Program-made: the position numbers and the translations under genes
In this document: piece after piece, positions 55,101-63,596 of the stretch
Numbering within the stretch: the stretch's first letter is position 1
How the letters are laid out: the number at the start of each line of letters is the position of its first letter
Source of the DNA: Methylotenera oryzisoli
Lineage (GTDB): Bacteria > Pseudomonadota > Gammaproteobacteria > Burkholderiales > Methylophilaceae
NCBI RefSeq assembly: GCF_004661485.1
Contig: NZ_PQVH01000008.1
Location: forward strand, 186,001-250,000
Direction of reading: 5' to 3'
DNA length: 64,000 nucleotides
The notes under the pieces: generated by a model
What the model was told of the DNA's origin: nothing
Seen by the model: the letters and a program-made list of their open reading frames with translations, nothing else
Database searches by the model: none

Positions 55101-55910
55101 TTTAGCATCAAAACCGCTCTTGGTGCGCATGGATAATGCGCCGCCTAGTGTGCCTAAGCCAAAAATAGGATTTGACCCTGGGAACACATCTAGCCCAGCC
55201 AAGGCGTTAAGTGGCAGCATGTCCCAGTTCACCACATCGCCAAATGGCTCGTTCACACGTACGCCATCCAGAAACACGCTTAAACCTTGTGCGGTACCTA
55301 GCTGCGGACTTGCAGTAAAACCTCGATAGGTCACATCCATTTGAAATGGGTTGCTTTGATAGTCGTTCACATTGACAGATTGCAGCTTGGAGTTCATTAA
55401 GTCAGAGATACTTAATGCGTGCGACTCTTTAATCTCTTTAGCGCTAATACTTTGTACGTTGCCAGGAATCTCTTCTTTAGTGAGCGCCAAGCCGCGCAGC
55501 GGGCCTATTTCATATAGGCGTTTGGCGCGTACTTGAATATCTTGAAGCTGGATACCGATTGGCAGGTCATTTTTACCCTTATCCTTAGCTAAAGACCTTG
55601 CGTACTCCTTAGCACCTGCACTAGTCCCCACTTTATTATCATCACCGTCCTTAGCAGATAATAGTATGGATCCACTTTTGTCATACTTTGCTGCAGATGA
55701 AGGCAGAACCATAGGCCTAACCACATTAACACTGCCAATTTCACTGGCATCGTCATGCACTGATGATTGAGCAAGGCTAGTAGCGGCATTATTTTTAGCT
55801 GAGCTTTCTTCAGCCTGACCGTATTGTGAAAACGTAGATAAGATAATTAGCGGGATGGTTTTTAACTTAAAAGACAATAAACCTTTAGACGATTTTCTGT
55901 ACGAACTCAT
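52131..55910 (-). CDS. Large TonB-dependent outer membrane receptor
   Basis: A 1259-residue receptor, far longer than the usual 650-900. A long signal region (about 1-33) and a low-complexity N-terminal extension precede a plug (about 140-260, with LSISDLMNSKLQSVNVNDYQ and FLDGVRVNEPFGD) and a beta barrel ending in LTYDFDLGK. The extra length sits in extracellular loops. Two acidic Asp-rich loops are seen: residues 434-445 (DIDRDGLPDSTG) and 839-850 (DNNNDGTVTADE), the latter an exact EF-hand-type pattern. It should import a ligand using TonB energy. Ligand unknown; candidates are a metal complex or carbohydrate. It lies upstream of the exported paralogs. Confidence 0.9.
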   Translation of the reverse strand: MSSYRKSSKGLLSFKLKTIPLIILSTFSQYGQAEESSAKNNAATSLAQSSVHDDASEIGSVNVVRPMVLPSSAAKYDKSGSILLSAKDGDDNKVGTSAGAKEYARSLAKDKGKNDLPIGIQLQDIQVRAKRLYEIGPLRGLALTKEEIPGNVQSISAKEIKESHALSISDLMNSKLQSVNVNDYQSNPFQMDVTYRGFTASPQLGTAQGLSVFLDGVRVNEPFGDVVNWDMLPLNALAGLDVFPGSNPIFGLGTLGGALSMRTKSGFDAKEGTIEALGGSFNRKQIQGSVGGNNGVIAGFVAANIFNEDGWRDNSPSKVNQLFAKGEWRNEKLQLGLSALYAGNELTGNGLLPTEIAQQDRSSVFTSPDVTKNRLLQFQLTGLWDVTDTFNITGQIYKRKSRRNSSTGDMNGDFGGAVTRRPNPGEQIAPGYADIDRDGLPDSTGRVANVAISQGGYTLDANGNPEQISGGFQQIGVDQDGNPIIDEVFINNPAFDASNLAIGTNFNTAVSANQGTQDIYDNDGNFVKTVPLWGYGQLLDGTFATSSLNNPTLPDTFKQAALTVWQNRSAIRTLQNLQSSLGLLDATNENGLSTFFAVEGLESGEFDAGFVNDNGFFVALNHKAIIVPVGADGNYILGTADSNVGLGKPLLILVRDPVTGVPLERNGVDFNGTSRAQVGKGTGYACDENGQNCTPTALITKTEIEQVTDGGAIQFNWNLEKHKFMIGASIDSSDASYNSAQYLGLLDNNRNAVLAPDRLGYEYAAASNPLGLNNFGGNSITKSLYFSETWTPTKEWSFTGAGRYNQTFVKNELAINSILGVAGPNKFLNFYNLGVLCNDNNNDGTVTADECPAGEILPFTVERANGLGAIGKGETEKFSYYSFNPSLGATWQPHETLNLYANWNKGARTPSVIELGCALDDTPVPATTNADGTPASYRPRSLMERRFCSLPSTLAGDPYLKQVRSETMELGARGYLTPELQWNATVYNTDLTDDIYFVSFTPDRSFFQNIGNTRRRGFETGIQGKVGKASFRLNYSLTDATFQSGFLTASPNNSSAGTLVQGDSLVASLTPTGYQQISVKPGDKIPGIPLHNLNASFNYEVTPDWNVGFTAILHSSAFVRGNENNKHRAGPASPIVGACSTIVTDENGLQTGSNCASSLARPAFRYGGKTAGYAVFNLNTSYKLTKGLTAGLQISNLFNREYQSAGRLGLNPFSPSINGLVGANGFNYNSNDWRSSTFLAPGAPRAAYFTLTYDFDLGK

Positions 55911-56043
55911 TCTTACTTCATCCCTCTAGCTAATACACCTTGATATTATTTTTGGTGTAGCAATTCATGTGAATTTTTATCTATGCGCCAATTGCGCTAG
56001 CCAGCAAATATAAGGCTTAGGGGGATGTTCGCGTAAGAGCGAG

Positions 56044-56099
56044 ACTCCCGAGTTATACCGGGAGTTGCTCACTATTTATATCGGGATTTTTTCCCGAGT
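56044..56099 (-). promoter_or_regulatory. Dyad-rich leader/promoter of the TonB receptor
   Basis: Read toward the receptor (minus strand), TCGGGA-AAAAA-TCCCGA (56097-56081) is followed by ACTCCCG-8-CGGGAGT (56065-56044). ACTCGGGA occurs twice as a direct repeat, so the segments could pair in alternative ways. TATAAA directly follows the first dyad and could be a -10, in which case the first dyad is an operator. The second would lie at the start of a leader of about 150-190 nt. Confidence 0.5.
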
Positions 56100-56175
56100 C
56101 AGTGACAAGCAAGAATGGGAGATGTGAATGAGCGAAACAATTAGCTGTAACTAATTTTAATGCGGCTGGAAACGT

Positions 56176-56817
56176 TTACTCCAGAATGACACCGTACCTA
56201 ATTGCGAGCCGCACTAGCTCAACCGCATTGGTAATGCCAAGTTTTTGTTTAAGAATGGTTTGGTAGTTCGCCACAGTTTTTTGGCTTACATTTAACATCA
56301 GCGCAATATCGTCAACCCCACTGCCCTCAGCCAGCAACCTGAATACTTCAAACTCTCTGGCTGATAGGCGCTCGGTAGGGTCTGCTGCGCCAGCAAGTGA
56401 CTGCATGACAATTTTTTGCGCAATATTGGGACTAATATAAGTTTTACCAGCGTTGGCCTCACGTACTGCCAATAGCAAATCATCGGCCAGCCCTGACTTT
56501 AAAACATAACATTTGGCGCCAGCAGCAAGCGCCTGTGTGGCAAACGCGGTATTTTGATGCATAGTGAAAATGACTATTTTTGCTGATGGGTCACGCTGCA
56601 ATATTCGCCTCAAGGCTTCTAGTCCGCCCAGCCCAGGCATGGAAATATCCATGACCATTACGTCTGCCGGAAACTCGGTGTAGAGTTGGCAAGCCTGCTC
56701 ACCGCTATCAGCTTCCGCCACTACTTCAATATCACCACCAAGCTCTAATAAACGGCGTAACCCTGAGCGCACAACATTGTGATCATCTACTAAAATGACC
56801 CGAATCTTGGTCATCAT
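56176..56817 (-). CDS. NarL/FixJ-type response regulator (MoxX-like)
   Basis: A 213-residue response regulator. The receiver (about 3-120) has Asp-Asp at 11-12, the phosphoacceptor in MVMDISMPG (Asp57) and a conserved Lys near 107. The LuxR-type helix-turn-helix (about 148-205) contains LSAREFEVFRLLAEG. It is coupled to the kinase by an ATGA overlap. With a MoxY-like kinase it resembles MoxXY of Paracoccus. It may control the TonB receptor just downstream. Confidence 0.9.
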   Translation of the reverse strand: MMTKIRVILVDDHNVVRSGLRRLLELGGDIEVVAEADSGEQACQLYTEFPADVMVMDISMPGLGGLEALRRILQRDPSAKIVIFTMHQNTAFATQALAAGAKCYVLKSGLADDLLLAVREANAGKTYISPNIAQKIVMQSLAGAADPTERLSAREFEVFRLLAEGSGVDDIALMLNVSQKTVANYQTILKQKLGITNAVELVRLAIRYGVILE

Positions 56818-58169
56818 ATGCCCGCCCTTAACATCATAGGTAAACTGACTTGTATCTCAACACCAGCAGTTAGCTTGGTGTTGAGGTTAAATGAGCCACT
56901 CAGCCCTTCTACACGTTCACGCATACCAGCCAAACCAAAACCTTGCGTGTTTAAAGTATGGTCAAAGCCTTGACCATTATCTTTGACCAGTAACTTCAAG
57001 CGCCCAAGTTGCAATTCCACCTTAATCGTCACCAAGCGAGCTTTTGAATGTTTAGTCACGTTAGTTAAGCACTCTTGAACAATACGATAAGTAGTAATTG
57101 CCATTGTTTCATTCAGGCAGTTGACCTGACTAGAAATATTAATGCTGAGATTGACACCTCGATTACGCTGCCGCCAGTTGTCTATAAGCTCATTTAATGA
57201 TGCATGTAGCCCTAGCTCATCAAGCACCGCTGGCCTCAAGCGCTGCAGCATTTGCCTGACTATTTCCATCATTTGTCTAGCGACAATACTAATAGCCTGC
57301 GCGCTTTCATAGGTGGATGTCAGGTCCTTTGCCTTAAGTATGGCCGATGCATCAATATTGATAGCCGTTAAATGCTGCCCAATTTCATCATGCAAATCAT
57401 GGGCGATATTTTTACGTTCATCTTCTTGCAGCCTAATTAATTGGGTTGTAAGGCGGTGGTTGTTCAATATACTGTTTTCTAAGGTTTGCGCCATGGCATT
57501 GAATTTACTGCTAACACTGGAAAGCTCAGGGAGAGAAAACAAGGGTAAACGTGCACCCCAATTTCCATGTTCAAGCTCGGTGAGGGCGTTCAGTATGGTG
57601 TTTAATGGGCGTAGGGCTCGGTCTACCGCCCAATAAATCATGCCATTAACTACGATAAAAAATAGTAAACCTAGGCTTAATAAACCTAAGGTGTCATGCC
57701 ATATTTCAGCAATTTCATAGGATGGGTCAGGCGTAATCACAAGCTCGCCTAGCACGCGGTTATTAATAACAATTGGGCGGCGCGTAGTCTTTAATGAAGA
57801 TGAAACCTTACTCATTAATTTTTCAAACCAAGCTGGTGGTGATTTGCTGCCATGGCCGGCAGGTGGACGATTGCTATCGCGCAGATTGCCTTGGGCATCA
57901 AAAAATTCGATACGTAAATGGCGTACGTTATCTAAGCTTTGCAAACGAAAGATATCCACCTTATTTTTATCGCGATTATTCGCCCATGTGTAATCTGAAA
58001 CATAATGCAGTAACTCAGCATCCAGTAAATGCAATGCTAAAACCGTGGTGGAATCGACCTCCGCCCTGACATCCTCTCGGGCATTATCAATCATCATCCC
58101 TGCCCCTATCAGCATAACTAACGCCAATATCAAGGTAATAATTAAATTAATCCTGAGTTTTAAATTCAT
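56814..58169 (-). CDS. Sensor histidine kinase, MoxY-like (LapD/MoxY N-terminal domain)
   Basis: A 451-residue kinase. Two membrane helices (about 8-27 and 161-180) flank a periplasmic domain of the LapD/MoxY type. A HAMP linker is followed by HisKA_3 with the phosphorylated histidine in HDLHDEIGQHL (about residue 259-262) and a HATPase domain (VKDNGQGFD, GFGLAGMRERV). MoxY regulates methanol oxidation genes in Paracoccus. Here the link is by domain type and by the mxa cluster in the same window. It is divergent to a gene-poor region. Confidence 0.87.
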   Translation of the reverse strand: MNLKLRINLIITLILALVMLIGAGMMIDNAREDVRAEVDSTTVLALHLLDAELLHYVSDYTWANNRDKNKVDIFRLQSLDNVRHLRIEFFDAQGNLRDSNRPPAGHGSKSPPAWFEKLMSKVSSSLKTTRRPIVINNRVLGELVITPDPSYEIAEIWHDTLGLLSLGLLFFIVVNGMIYWAVDRALRPLNTILNALTELEHGNWGARLPLFSLPELSSVSSKFNAMAQTLENSILNNHRLTTQLIRLQEDERKNIAHDLHDEIGQHLTAINIDASAILKAKDLTSTYESAQAISIVARQMMEIVRQMLQRLRPAVLDELGLHASLNELIDNWRQRNRGVNLSINISSQVNCLNETMAITTYRIVQECLTNVTKHSKARLVTIKVELQLGRLKLLVKDNGQGFDHTLNTQGFGLAGMRERVEGLSGSFNLNTKLTAGVEIQVSLPMMLRAGI

Positions 58170-58606
58170 GTTATTTTTCTTTTTTTTAGTCTATTTTTTA
58201 AAAATTAAATAACGTTACAAACATTATTTTTAGATCAGCTTTTGATTAAAGCCACATCTATGCCAACGTAAATAAAATACACTAACCCTATGTATTGATT
58301 GATTTAATTAATTGATTCAGGCTGGCGTTATAACGTGACCAATGGCTCTATTCAGCCTAATGCTGGCTGAAATCAACAAACAAGATCATTCACTAACAGA
58401 TGATGGTGATCACTTTTGTACGGCTGTCATCAAATAAAGAGCATTTTCTGTGGGAACACTTAAACTGAAACACATCATCGGATGTTTGATGACCAACTCA
58501 TCAGATTCAAATGGTGTGTGTGGTATCGTACAGATTAGGTTTGCTAACATCTGCGAATATATAACGCTCCTAGTGCGTGAAAACGTTACTCAAAATAAAC
58601 AGGAGA
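58170..58606. other. Gene-free stretch upstream of the two-component genes
   Basis: No coding pattern is visible. It contains an AT-rich promoter-like zone for the kinase gene and one hairpin, TTCAGCC-7-GGCTGAA (58351-58371), without a T-run. Short ORFs here look random in composition. Confidence 0.5.
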
Positions 58607-58819
58607 ATGAGTACTATAGAAATGGTAGATACTTTTGCCAAGGTAAGCGGGCAAACAGTACCGTATAAAGTAGTGGCAAGGCGTCTGGGGGATGTTGCCC
58701 AGTGCCATGTCTACACTCGCTTGGCACATGATTTGATTAGCTGGGATGTTAAACGCAACATTGCTCAGATGTGCGCGGGCGCATGATACTGGCAAGACAA
58801 AACAAGTGAAGTCAGATAA
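58607..58819 (+). pseudogene. Decayed galE C-terminal fragment
   Basis: From ATG 58607 the frame reads STIEMVDTFAKVSGQ, VPYKVVARRLGDVAQC and DLISWDVKRNIAQMC, which follows the C-terminal region of UDP-glucose 4-epimerase (SVLEMVKAFEKVSGK, PYKIVPRRPGDIAECY, LGWKAEKGLEEMC). It ends at TGA 58784-58786. Past that TGA the same frame continues YWQDK before TAA, as expected if a conserved Trp codon became a stop. The whole Rossmann part is missing. AGGAGA precedes the ATG, so a 59-residue peptide could be made by chance. Confidence 0.75.
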
Positions 58820-59053
58820 CACCGTATTGCCACGGCATATCACTCTTTATCAGCTAAAATCAGCGCACATGCGTAATCAACCTTGGCTTTATTTAGGCTT
58901 GAGTGTGTTTACAGAAGCTCTTGTTTTTTCTGAAGCATCTAAAGAGTAAGATGTAAGCACGCCAATAAGCATACGTTCCAGGCACAAATAATGTGCATAA
59001 TGCAGAACTAAACGCCCTTTCAGCATCCGCTTCCCGGATTACCCAATACTTTT

Positions 59054-61450
59054 CTACAGTTGACTGCTCACACCACTCAGCATCGCCATGGCGGCAATAC
59101 TGATGTCAGCAACGAGTATTGATTCGAGGCCTCCTAGCTGATTTAGAATAGGTAACGATACCGTCAAACAAAAATCTTCTGTCGCTGTTGATAGGTAAAT
59201 GTTAGAGATATAAGGCTTAAGCGTGTCATGCGCTTCGTTGTAATAAGCTTGCAGGCTACGATCAACCCCTGCCCCTCCCGCTTTAATTTTGCCGTACATG
59301 TTTGGATTAATCCAATTCGGATATCTTTGCATCCCGTTAGCGTTAAGCTCAAATACCACCTCAAAGAACGGATAGTCAGTGAAACAGCCATCCATGCAAT
59401 GCGAATCTTCCGAGCGGCGATATTGAAGTAAGGATTGCAACGCATCTAGTGCGCGAGCCTGCCAATCGGAATGTACCTCATGTTCTGGCACTACAAGTCT
59501 AGGCGTAACATCCTCCACCACAATGATGCTACCTATGTTGGATTTACCTATCTTTTTCAGGTAAGCCGCACGCTCCGCAGCTGCGACACTATTTGATAGT
59601 GCGCCTTGGCTACCATTCACGACAGCAATTGAGATGCTTGCAACAGGATGCTCGCTACCATCCTCAGTAGTAAAAAATCCACGCTCCAAGTCTGATGTGT
59701 CATATAAATGGCTGGCGAGGTCTTGGAAATGGTAAATCACATCCAGCAGCTTGTCTTCAAGTTTTGTGTTGATATGATCTAGAATCAACACAAAGTCATC
59801 ACCACCAATGTGACCGACCAACGTCCCTGTAGCGCCAAGAAACTCCTGCCTGACAATTTCTGATAATAGGCGAATCATGGCATCGCCACGTATGAACCCA
59901 TACCTATCGTTGTAGGCTTTAAAGTGATCAAGATCAATATAGACTAATACGGTGTTGGGATTATTGCGTATGCTGACATCCAGCGATTGCCGCAATGTTG
60001 GCCCTGTAGTTAGCTGACTAAGTGGGTGCAGGCTGCCAGTACTCATCTTCCGACTGATCAACTGTGCCATAATTTCTAGCGGCTGTATGATGCCGATGTA
60101 GACACCATCATCGCCCACCATAATCCAGGGCTCGGCATCTCCGCGCTCGAGGTAGAGCCCTCGCGCTAATAATGATGAAGGCGTGCGATTGGTAATCATT
60201 TTTGGTAATGCATCGCAATAGGCACCCAATGAACTACTGCGCTGAGTAAATACTTTACCCCTCTTGAGCAAACCGATAGGTCGCAAATGATCTAGCACCA
60301 CAGCAATTTCAGTATCCGGATTATCCCGGAAAATTTCTCGCGCCTTTTCAATGGAAGTATTGACCTCTATCGTTAAGCCACGCATCACAAACTCGCCAAT
60401 CCTGAACTCATCTGGTATATGAGAACGATGTGCATCATCCTGCTTAGGCAACGCTGCCACTGACTGAGTAGGTTTACTTTCTGGTTTTGCAAAATAGTAA
60501 CCCTGCGCATAGGCAAGCCCAAGGTCTAAGCAGAAGTTAATGTCTTCTACGCGCTCCAAACCCTCTGCCACAACGGTACAGCCGAGCCTCTGCGCCATTG
60601 AGATAATGGCCTCCAGCAACACTGTACGCACACGACTACCTTGTGCTTCATGAACAATCGCCCTATCAATTTTGATATAGTCTGCACGAACAGCGGCCAG
60701 TGTACGCAAACCATTAAAGCCCGACCCCATGTCATCAAGTGCTATACGAAGGCCGTGAGCACGAATCTCATCACAGCACTCGGATAAAAGCTCGGGGGAT
60801 ACTTTTTCACTTTCAACAATTTCAATCACCACTTCACGCTGTTCTATGCCATATTTGCTTAGCGCTTCCATCATTAATGTCAGCCAGCGCTTTTTCATAA
60901 TGGTTTGTGGCAGCACATTAATGAAAATAGGTGTGCCTGGGGCAATTAAATTTGCTTTACCAACCAATGCATTTTGCTGGCAAGCAATATCCAGCTCTTC
61001 GCTACATTTAAGCTGGCTCGCCAACTTAAATGACTCCTCACCATTCAACAACTCGCCAGAGGGGTTCTTTATGCGGCATAAGGCCTCGTAGGCAAAAATT
61101 TTTCCGTTCTGGGTGAAGTCAACAATAGGCTGAAAATATATTTGCACATGTAAGCTAATATCATCTAGTAACCATGAGTGCAGGCGCCTGGTATAAAAAA
61201 TGTTGAATGGGACAATGCTTGACATCGTCTCTGCAGGATCCGTCGGATTAGCGTCTTTTGCGATCATCACGTAGGAGTTTTCAAGCAACTGTTCTGGTAG
61301 CTTTTCAGCAAGCTGATTGAGGATATACGTCAATGACCTCTCATCATCAAAGTCAAAAATAAAAACAGATGTTTCTGGATTGTGTGTATGAATTAGATCA
61401 AGATTGGCAAAATCAAAAGTCTGATGTGATGTATTTAAATATAACTTCAT
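59054..61450 (-). CDS. EAL-CBS-GGDEF protein with C-terminal sensor-like domain
   Basis: A 798-residue cytoplasmic protein. The EAL domain (about 100-330) has EAL at 122-124 and ALDDMGSG (about 237-244), so c-di-GMP hydrolysis is likely. A CBS pair (about 355-465) is followed by a GGDEF domain with GGDDF at 549-553 and a C-terminal PDC-like sensor domain (about 665-790). The variant GGDDF keeps both glycines and the first Asp, so cyclase activity is possible. I chose ATG 61450; the longer frame to 61495 starts with TTG. A nucleotide-binding CBS pair may link energy state to c-di-GMP turnover. Confidence 0.9.
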   Translation of the reverse strand: MKLYLNTSHQTFDFANLDLIHTHNPETSVFIFDFDDERSLTYILNQLAEKLPEQLLENSYVMIAKDANPTDPAETMSSIVPFNIFYTRRLHSWLLDDISLHVQIYFQPIVDFTQNGKIFAYEALCRIKNPSGELLNGEESFKLASQLKCSEELDIACQQNALVGKANLIAPGTPIFINVLPQTIMKKRWLTLMMEALSKYGIEQREVVIEIVESEKVSPELLSECCDEIRAHGLRIALDDMGSGFNGLRTLAAVRADYIKIDRAIVHEAQGSRVRTVLLEAIISMAQRLGCTVVAEGLERVEDINFCLDLGLAYAQGYYFAKPESKPTQSVAALPKQDDAHRSHIPDEFRIGEFVMRGLTIEVNTSIEKAREIFRDNPDTEIAVVLDHLRPIGLLKRGKVFTQRSSSLGAYCDALPKMITNRTPSSLLARGLYLERGDAEPWIMVGDDGVYIGIIQPLEIMAQLISRKMSTGSLHPLSQLTTGPTLRQSLDVSIRNNPNTVLVYIDLDHFKAYNDRYGFIRGDAMIRLLSEIVRQEFLGATGTLVGHIGGDDFVLILDHINTKLEDKLLDVIYHFQDLASHLYDTSDLERGFFTTEDGSEHPVASISIAVVNGSQGALSNSVAAAERAAYLKKIGKSNIGSIIVVEDVTPRLVVPEHEVHSDWQARALDALQSLLQYRRSEDSHCMDGCFTDYPFFEVVFELNANGMQRYPNWINPNMYGKIKAGGAGVDRSLQAYYNEAHDTLKPYISNIYLSTATEDFCLTVSLPILNQLGGLESILVADISIAAMAMLSGVSSQL

Positions 61451-61629
61451 ATGCTGTTTTTTCTTTTCTATTATAAATAGCCCAAGAACATCCAAGCAAT
61501 AAACATGCCGATATCAGCGGCGTACAGATCAGAGGTTTAATCCACTAAGCTAACGTTTTATTTAAATAATCCATTAAAATCGGCAAGCGTTATGTTGAAA
61601 ACTCACCGAATTAATGCATCAACGCACCA

Positions 61630-62829
61630 TTAAATGATGTGGTTAAGACTTTCTGGACCAAATACTTCTCTATGAATGTTTTTAGAACTCACCCCAAGCT
61701 CTAGCAAAGCGTCACGCTGATCATCCATAAATGACTGCGGCCCACAGATGTAATAGATGCCATCTTTAAACTCAGTAGAGATATGTCCTGATAAATCCAT
61801 ACGCCCTTCTAACTCATCTGCATGTTGTTTTTTTGATTCATTCAAAAAGAAAATCGCATTAAGGTTATTTAACGCATGCTTAGCTTGCTGAATCTCATCC
61901 AGATGCGCAATGCTGTTACGGTTTCTGGCCGCATGTGCAAATAAAACTTTTCTTGTTGGGTTATTGATAGAGATCTCTTTCACCATTGAAATCATCGGCG
62001 TAATACCCACACCGGCAGAAATTAACCCTATCGGCTGTTGATCTAGTACGTCAGGGGTAAAGTTTCCACATGGGTAGCTAATGTCAATCACGCTCCCCAC
62101 CCGCACATGCTGATGCAACCAGTTAGATACATTACCACGCGGTTTATATTCGTCGCCTTTTTCGCGTTTCACAGTAATTCTGTAGGTATTGTCCTGATTA
62201 GCGTCAGACAGGCTGTATTGTCTTATCTGCCTTAAATTAAGAGCTTCAATATGCACGGCCACACTGATATATTGACCCGGTTTAAACTTAGGCAACACTT
62301 GCCCGCCATCCGCTTGCAGCGTAAAGGTCACCACATCCTCTGATTGATGCTGCTTATCTGCCACCTTCACTTTAAGCCACTCATCTGGCTGCTGATTATT
62401 CTGCTGGTACAACCTTGCTTCTGCATCAATCAGTGCATCGGCTAATAGGCCATACGCCTCCTCCCAAGCTGCTAGCAGCTCAGGAGTCGCTGCCTCACCT
62501 AGCACGCCTTTAATGGCTCCAATTAAATTGCTGCCTACAATAGGATAATGCTCTGCCTTAATACCAACCGACACATGCTTATGTACGATACGCTCAATCA
62601 CTGGTGCCAAAGCTGCGCTGTTATCAATATTGGCCGCATAGGCAAATACAGCCGCCGCTAATGATTGCTGCTGCGAGCCATTGGCTTGATTTCCCATGTT
62701 AAAAATATTTTTAAGCTCTGGATGTGACTCGAACATGTTCTTATAAAACAATGTAGTAATGGCTATCCCATGCTGCCTAAGCACTGGCACACTGGCATCG
62801 ATATAGGGTTTTGCTGATCTTGATAACAT
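61630..62829 (-). CDS. hmp: Flavohaemoglobin Hmp (nitric oxide dioxygenase)
   Basis: A 399-residue flavohaemoglobin. The globin domain (about 1-140) has the proximal histidine in VHKHVSVG. The FAD domain has RQYSLSD, and the NAD domain has GVGITPMISM and the C-terminal CGPQSFMDDQ and FGPE. It converts NO and O2 to nitrate using NAD(P)H. An NsrR-type palindrome lies just upstream of its start, so it should be induced by NO. It is separated from nsrR by the nsrR terminator. Confidence 0.97.
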   Translation of the reverse strand: MLSRSAKPYIDASVPVLRQHGIAITTLFYKNMFESHPELKNIFNMGNQANGSQQQSLAAAVFAYAANIDNSAALAPVIERIVHKHVSVGIKAEHYPIVGSNLIGAIKGVLGEAATPELLAAWEEAYGLLADALIDAEARLYQQNNQQPDEWLKVKVADKQHQSEDVVTFTLQADGGQVLPKFKPGQYISVAVHIEALNLRQIRQYSLSDANQDNTYRITVKREKGDEYKPRGNVSNWLHQHVRVGSVIDISYPCGNFTPDVLDQQPIGLISAGVGITPMISMVKEISINNPTRKVLFAHAARNRNSIAHLDEIQQAKHALNNLNAIFFLNESKKQHADELEGRMDLSGHISTEFKDGIYYICGPQSFMDDQRDALLELGVSSKNIHREVFGPESLNHII

Positions 62830-62844
62830 GACGTCTCCTTATTT

Positions 62845-62868
62845 AAGTTGCATTTAAAATGCTACATT
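62845..62868. promoter_or_regulatory. NsrR operator upstream of hmp
   Basis: AAGTTGCATTTAAAATGCTA and four further bases match the NsrR consensus (AAGATGCATTT-A-AAATGCATCTT) at most positions. It lies 16 bp upstream of the hmp start codon. Confidence 0.8.
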
Positions 62869-62920
62869 TATAATCTAAAAAAACACTCGTAAGAGTGCTT
62901 GGTATAACTTACCTACAATT

Positions 62921-62954
62921 AAAACCAAGCAATCATCAACATTAACTTGGTTTT
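62921..62954 (-). terminator. Rho-independent terminator of nsrR
   Basis: AAAACCAAG (62921-62929) and CTTGGTTTT (62946-62954) form a 9-bp stem with a 16-base loop. The minus-strand read ends in GGTTTTAATT. It begins 22 bp after the nsrR stop. Confidence 0.7.
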
Positions 62955-62976
62955 ATTAATTTAATGAACTGGGTAA

Positions 62977-63417
62977 TTAAGCAACAAAGCGCTGATGTAA
63001 TTTAATCACCGCTTGCTGTGTTTTAGAGTCCACAACTCCCTGCAAAGTATATTTGTTCATTTCCTCATAAAAGCTATGTAAGCCGTGATCTAAAATCTCT
63101 TTTAAATTACACTGACCACTCAACACGCAAGGTGGCTCACTACAATTAATTAATGAGGTTTTATTCTCCAGCTCTCTTAATATATCTCCCAGCCTCAACT
63201 GAGACGGTTGTATCCCCAACCTTAAGCCACCACTACGTCCACGGGTAGTAGAAACCCACTTTAACTTATTTAACCTGGTAACCACTTTAATCAAATGATT
63301 TCTGGGTACATCAAACTGCTGTGCGATCTCATTGATTGTGACAATAGAACTACCTACCTCTTGCGTGAGATACATCAATACTCTTAAGCTAAGATCTGTG
63401 AATTTGGTAATTTGCAT
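62977..63417 (-). CDS. nsrR: NO-sensing Rrf2 repressor NsrR
   Basis: A 146-residue Rrf2-family regulator. The winged helix (about 1-60) has the DNA-binding pattern DVPRNHLIKVVTRL. The iron-sulfur ligands Cys92, Cys97 and Cys103 (CSEPPCVLSGQC) are all present, and Asp8, a reported fourth ligand in a studied NsrR, is conserved. It represses hmp and related genes until NO destroys the cluster. A near-perfect palindrome upstream suggests autoregulation. Confidence 0.95.
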   Translation of the reverse strand: MQITKFTDLSLRVLMYLTQEVGSSIVTINEIAQQFDVPRNHLIKVVTRLNKLKWVSTTRGRSGGLRLGIQPSQLRLGDILRELENKTSLINCSEPPCVLSGQCNLKEILDHGLHSFYEEMNKYTLQGVVDSKTQQAVIKLHQRFVA

Positions 63418-63434
63418 AGGAGAGATTCATTTTA

Positions 63435-63463
63435 TATATGTTGCATTTAATATGCAACATATA
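63435..63463. promoter_or_regulatory. NsrR operator upstream of nsrR
   Basis: Two exact 12-bp arms (63435-63446 and 63452-63463) surround TTAAT. The TGTTGCAT half-site resembles the site in front of hmp and lies 18 bp upstream of the nsrR start. The same region faces nirK, but at a distance of 261 bp from its start. Confidence 0.82.
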
Positions 63464-63596
63464 ATTAATTTAAAACGGCATTCAATAAAAATCGAGTGAG
63501 GCGCACAATAGGCGCTCGCTTAGCTAAATTGGCAATCCATTGTAGTTCAATGATGATAAACATTACTATCTGCTGTAAATAATATATTTTAACTAA

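Noticed and set aside
58450-58668. 72-residue ORF upstream of the galE fragment
   Set aside because: Its second half overlaps the galE remnant in another frame and its composition is random.
58746-58949. 67-residue ORF at the end of the galE remnant
   Set aside because: It is out of frame with the remnant, without a ribosome site or recognisable motif.
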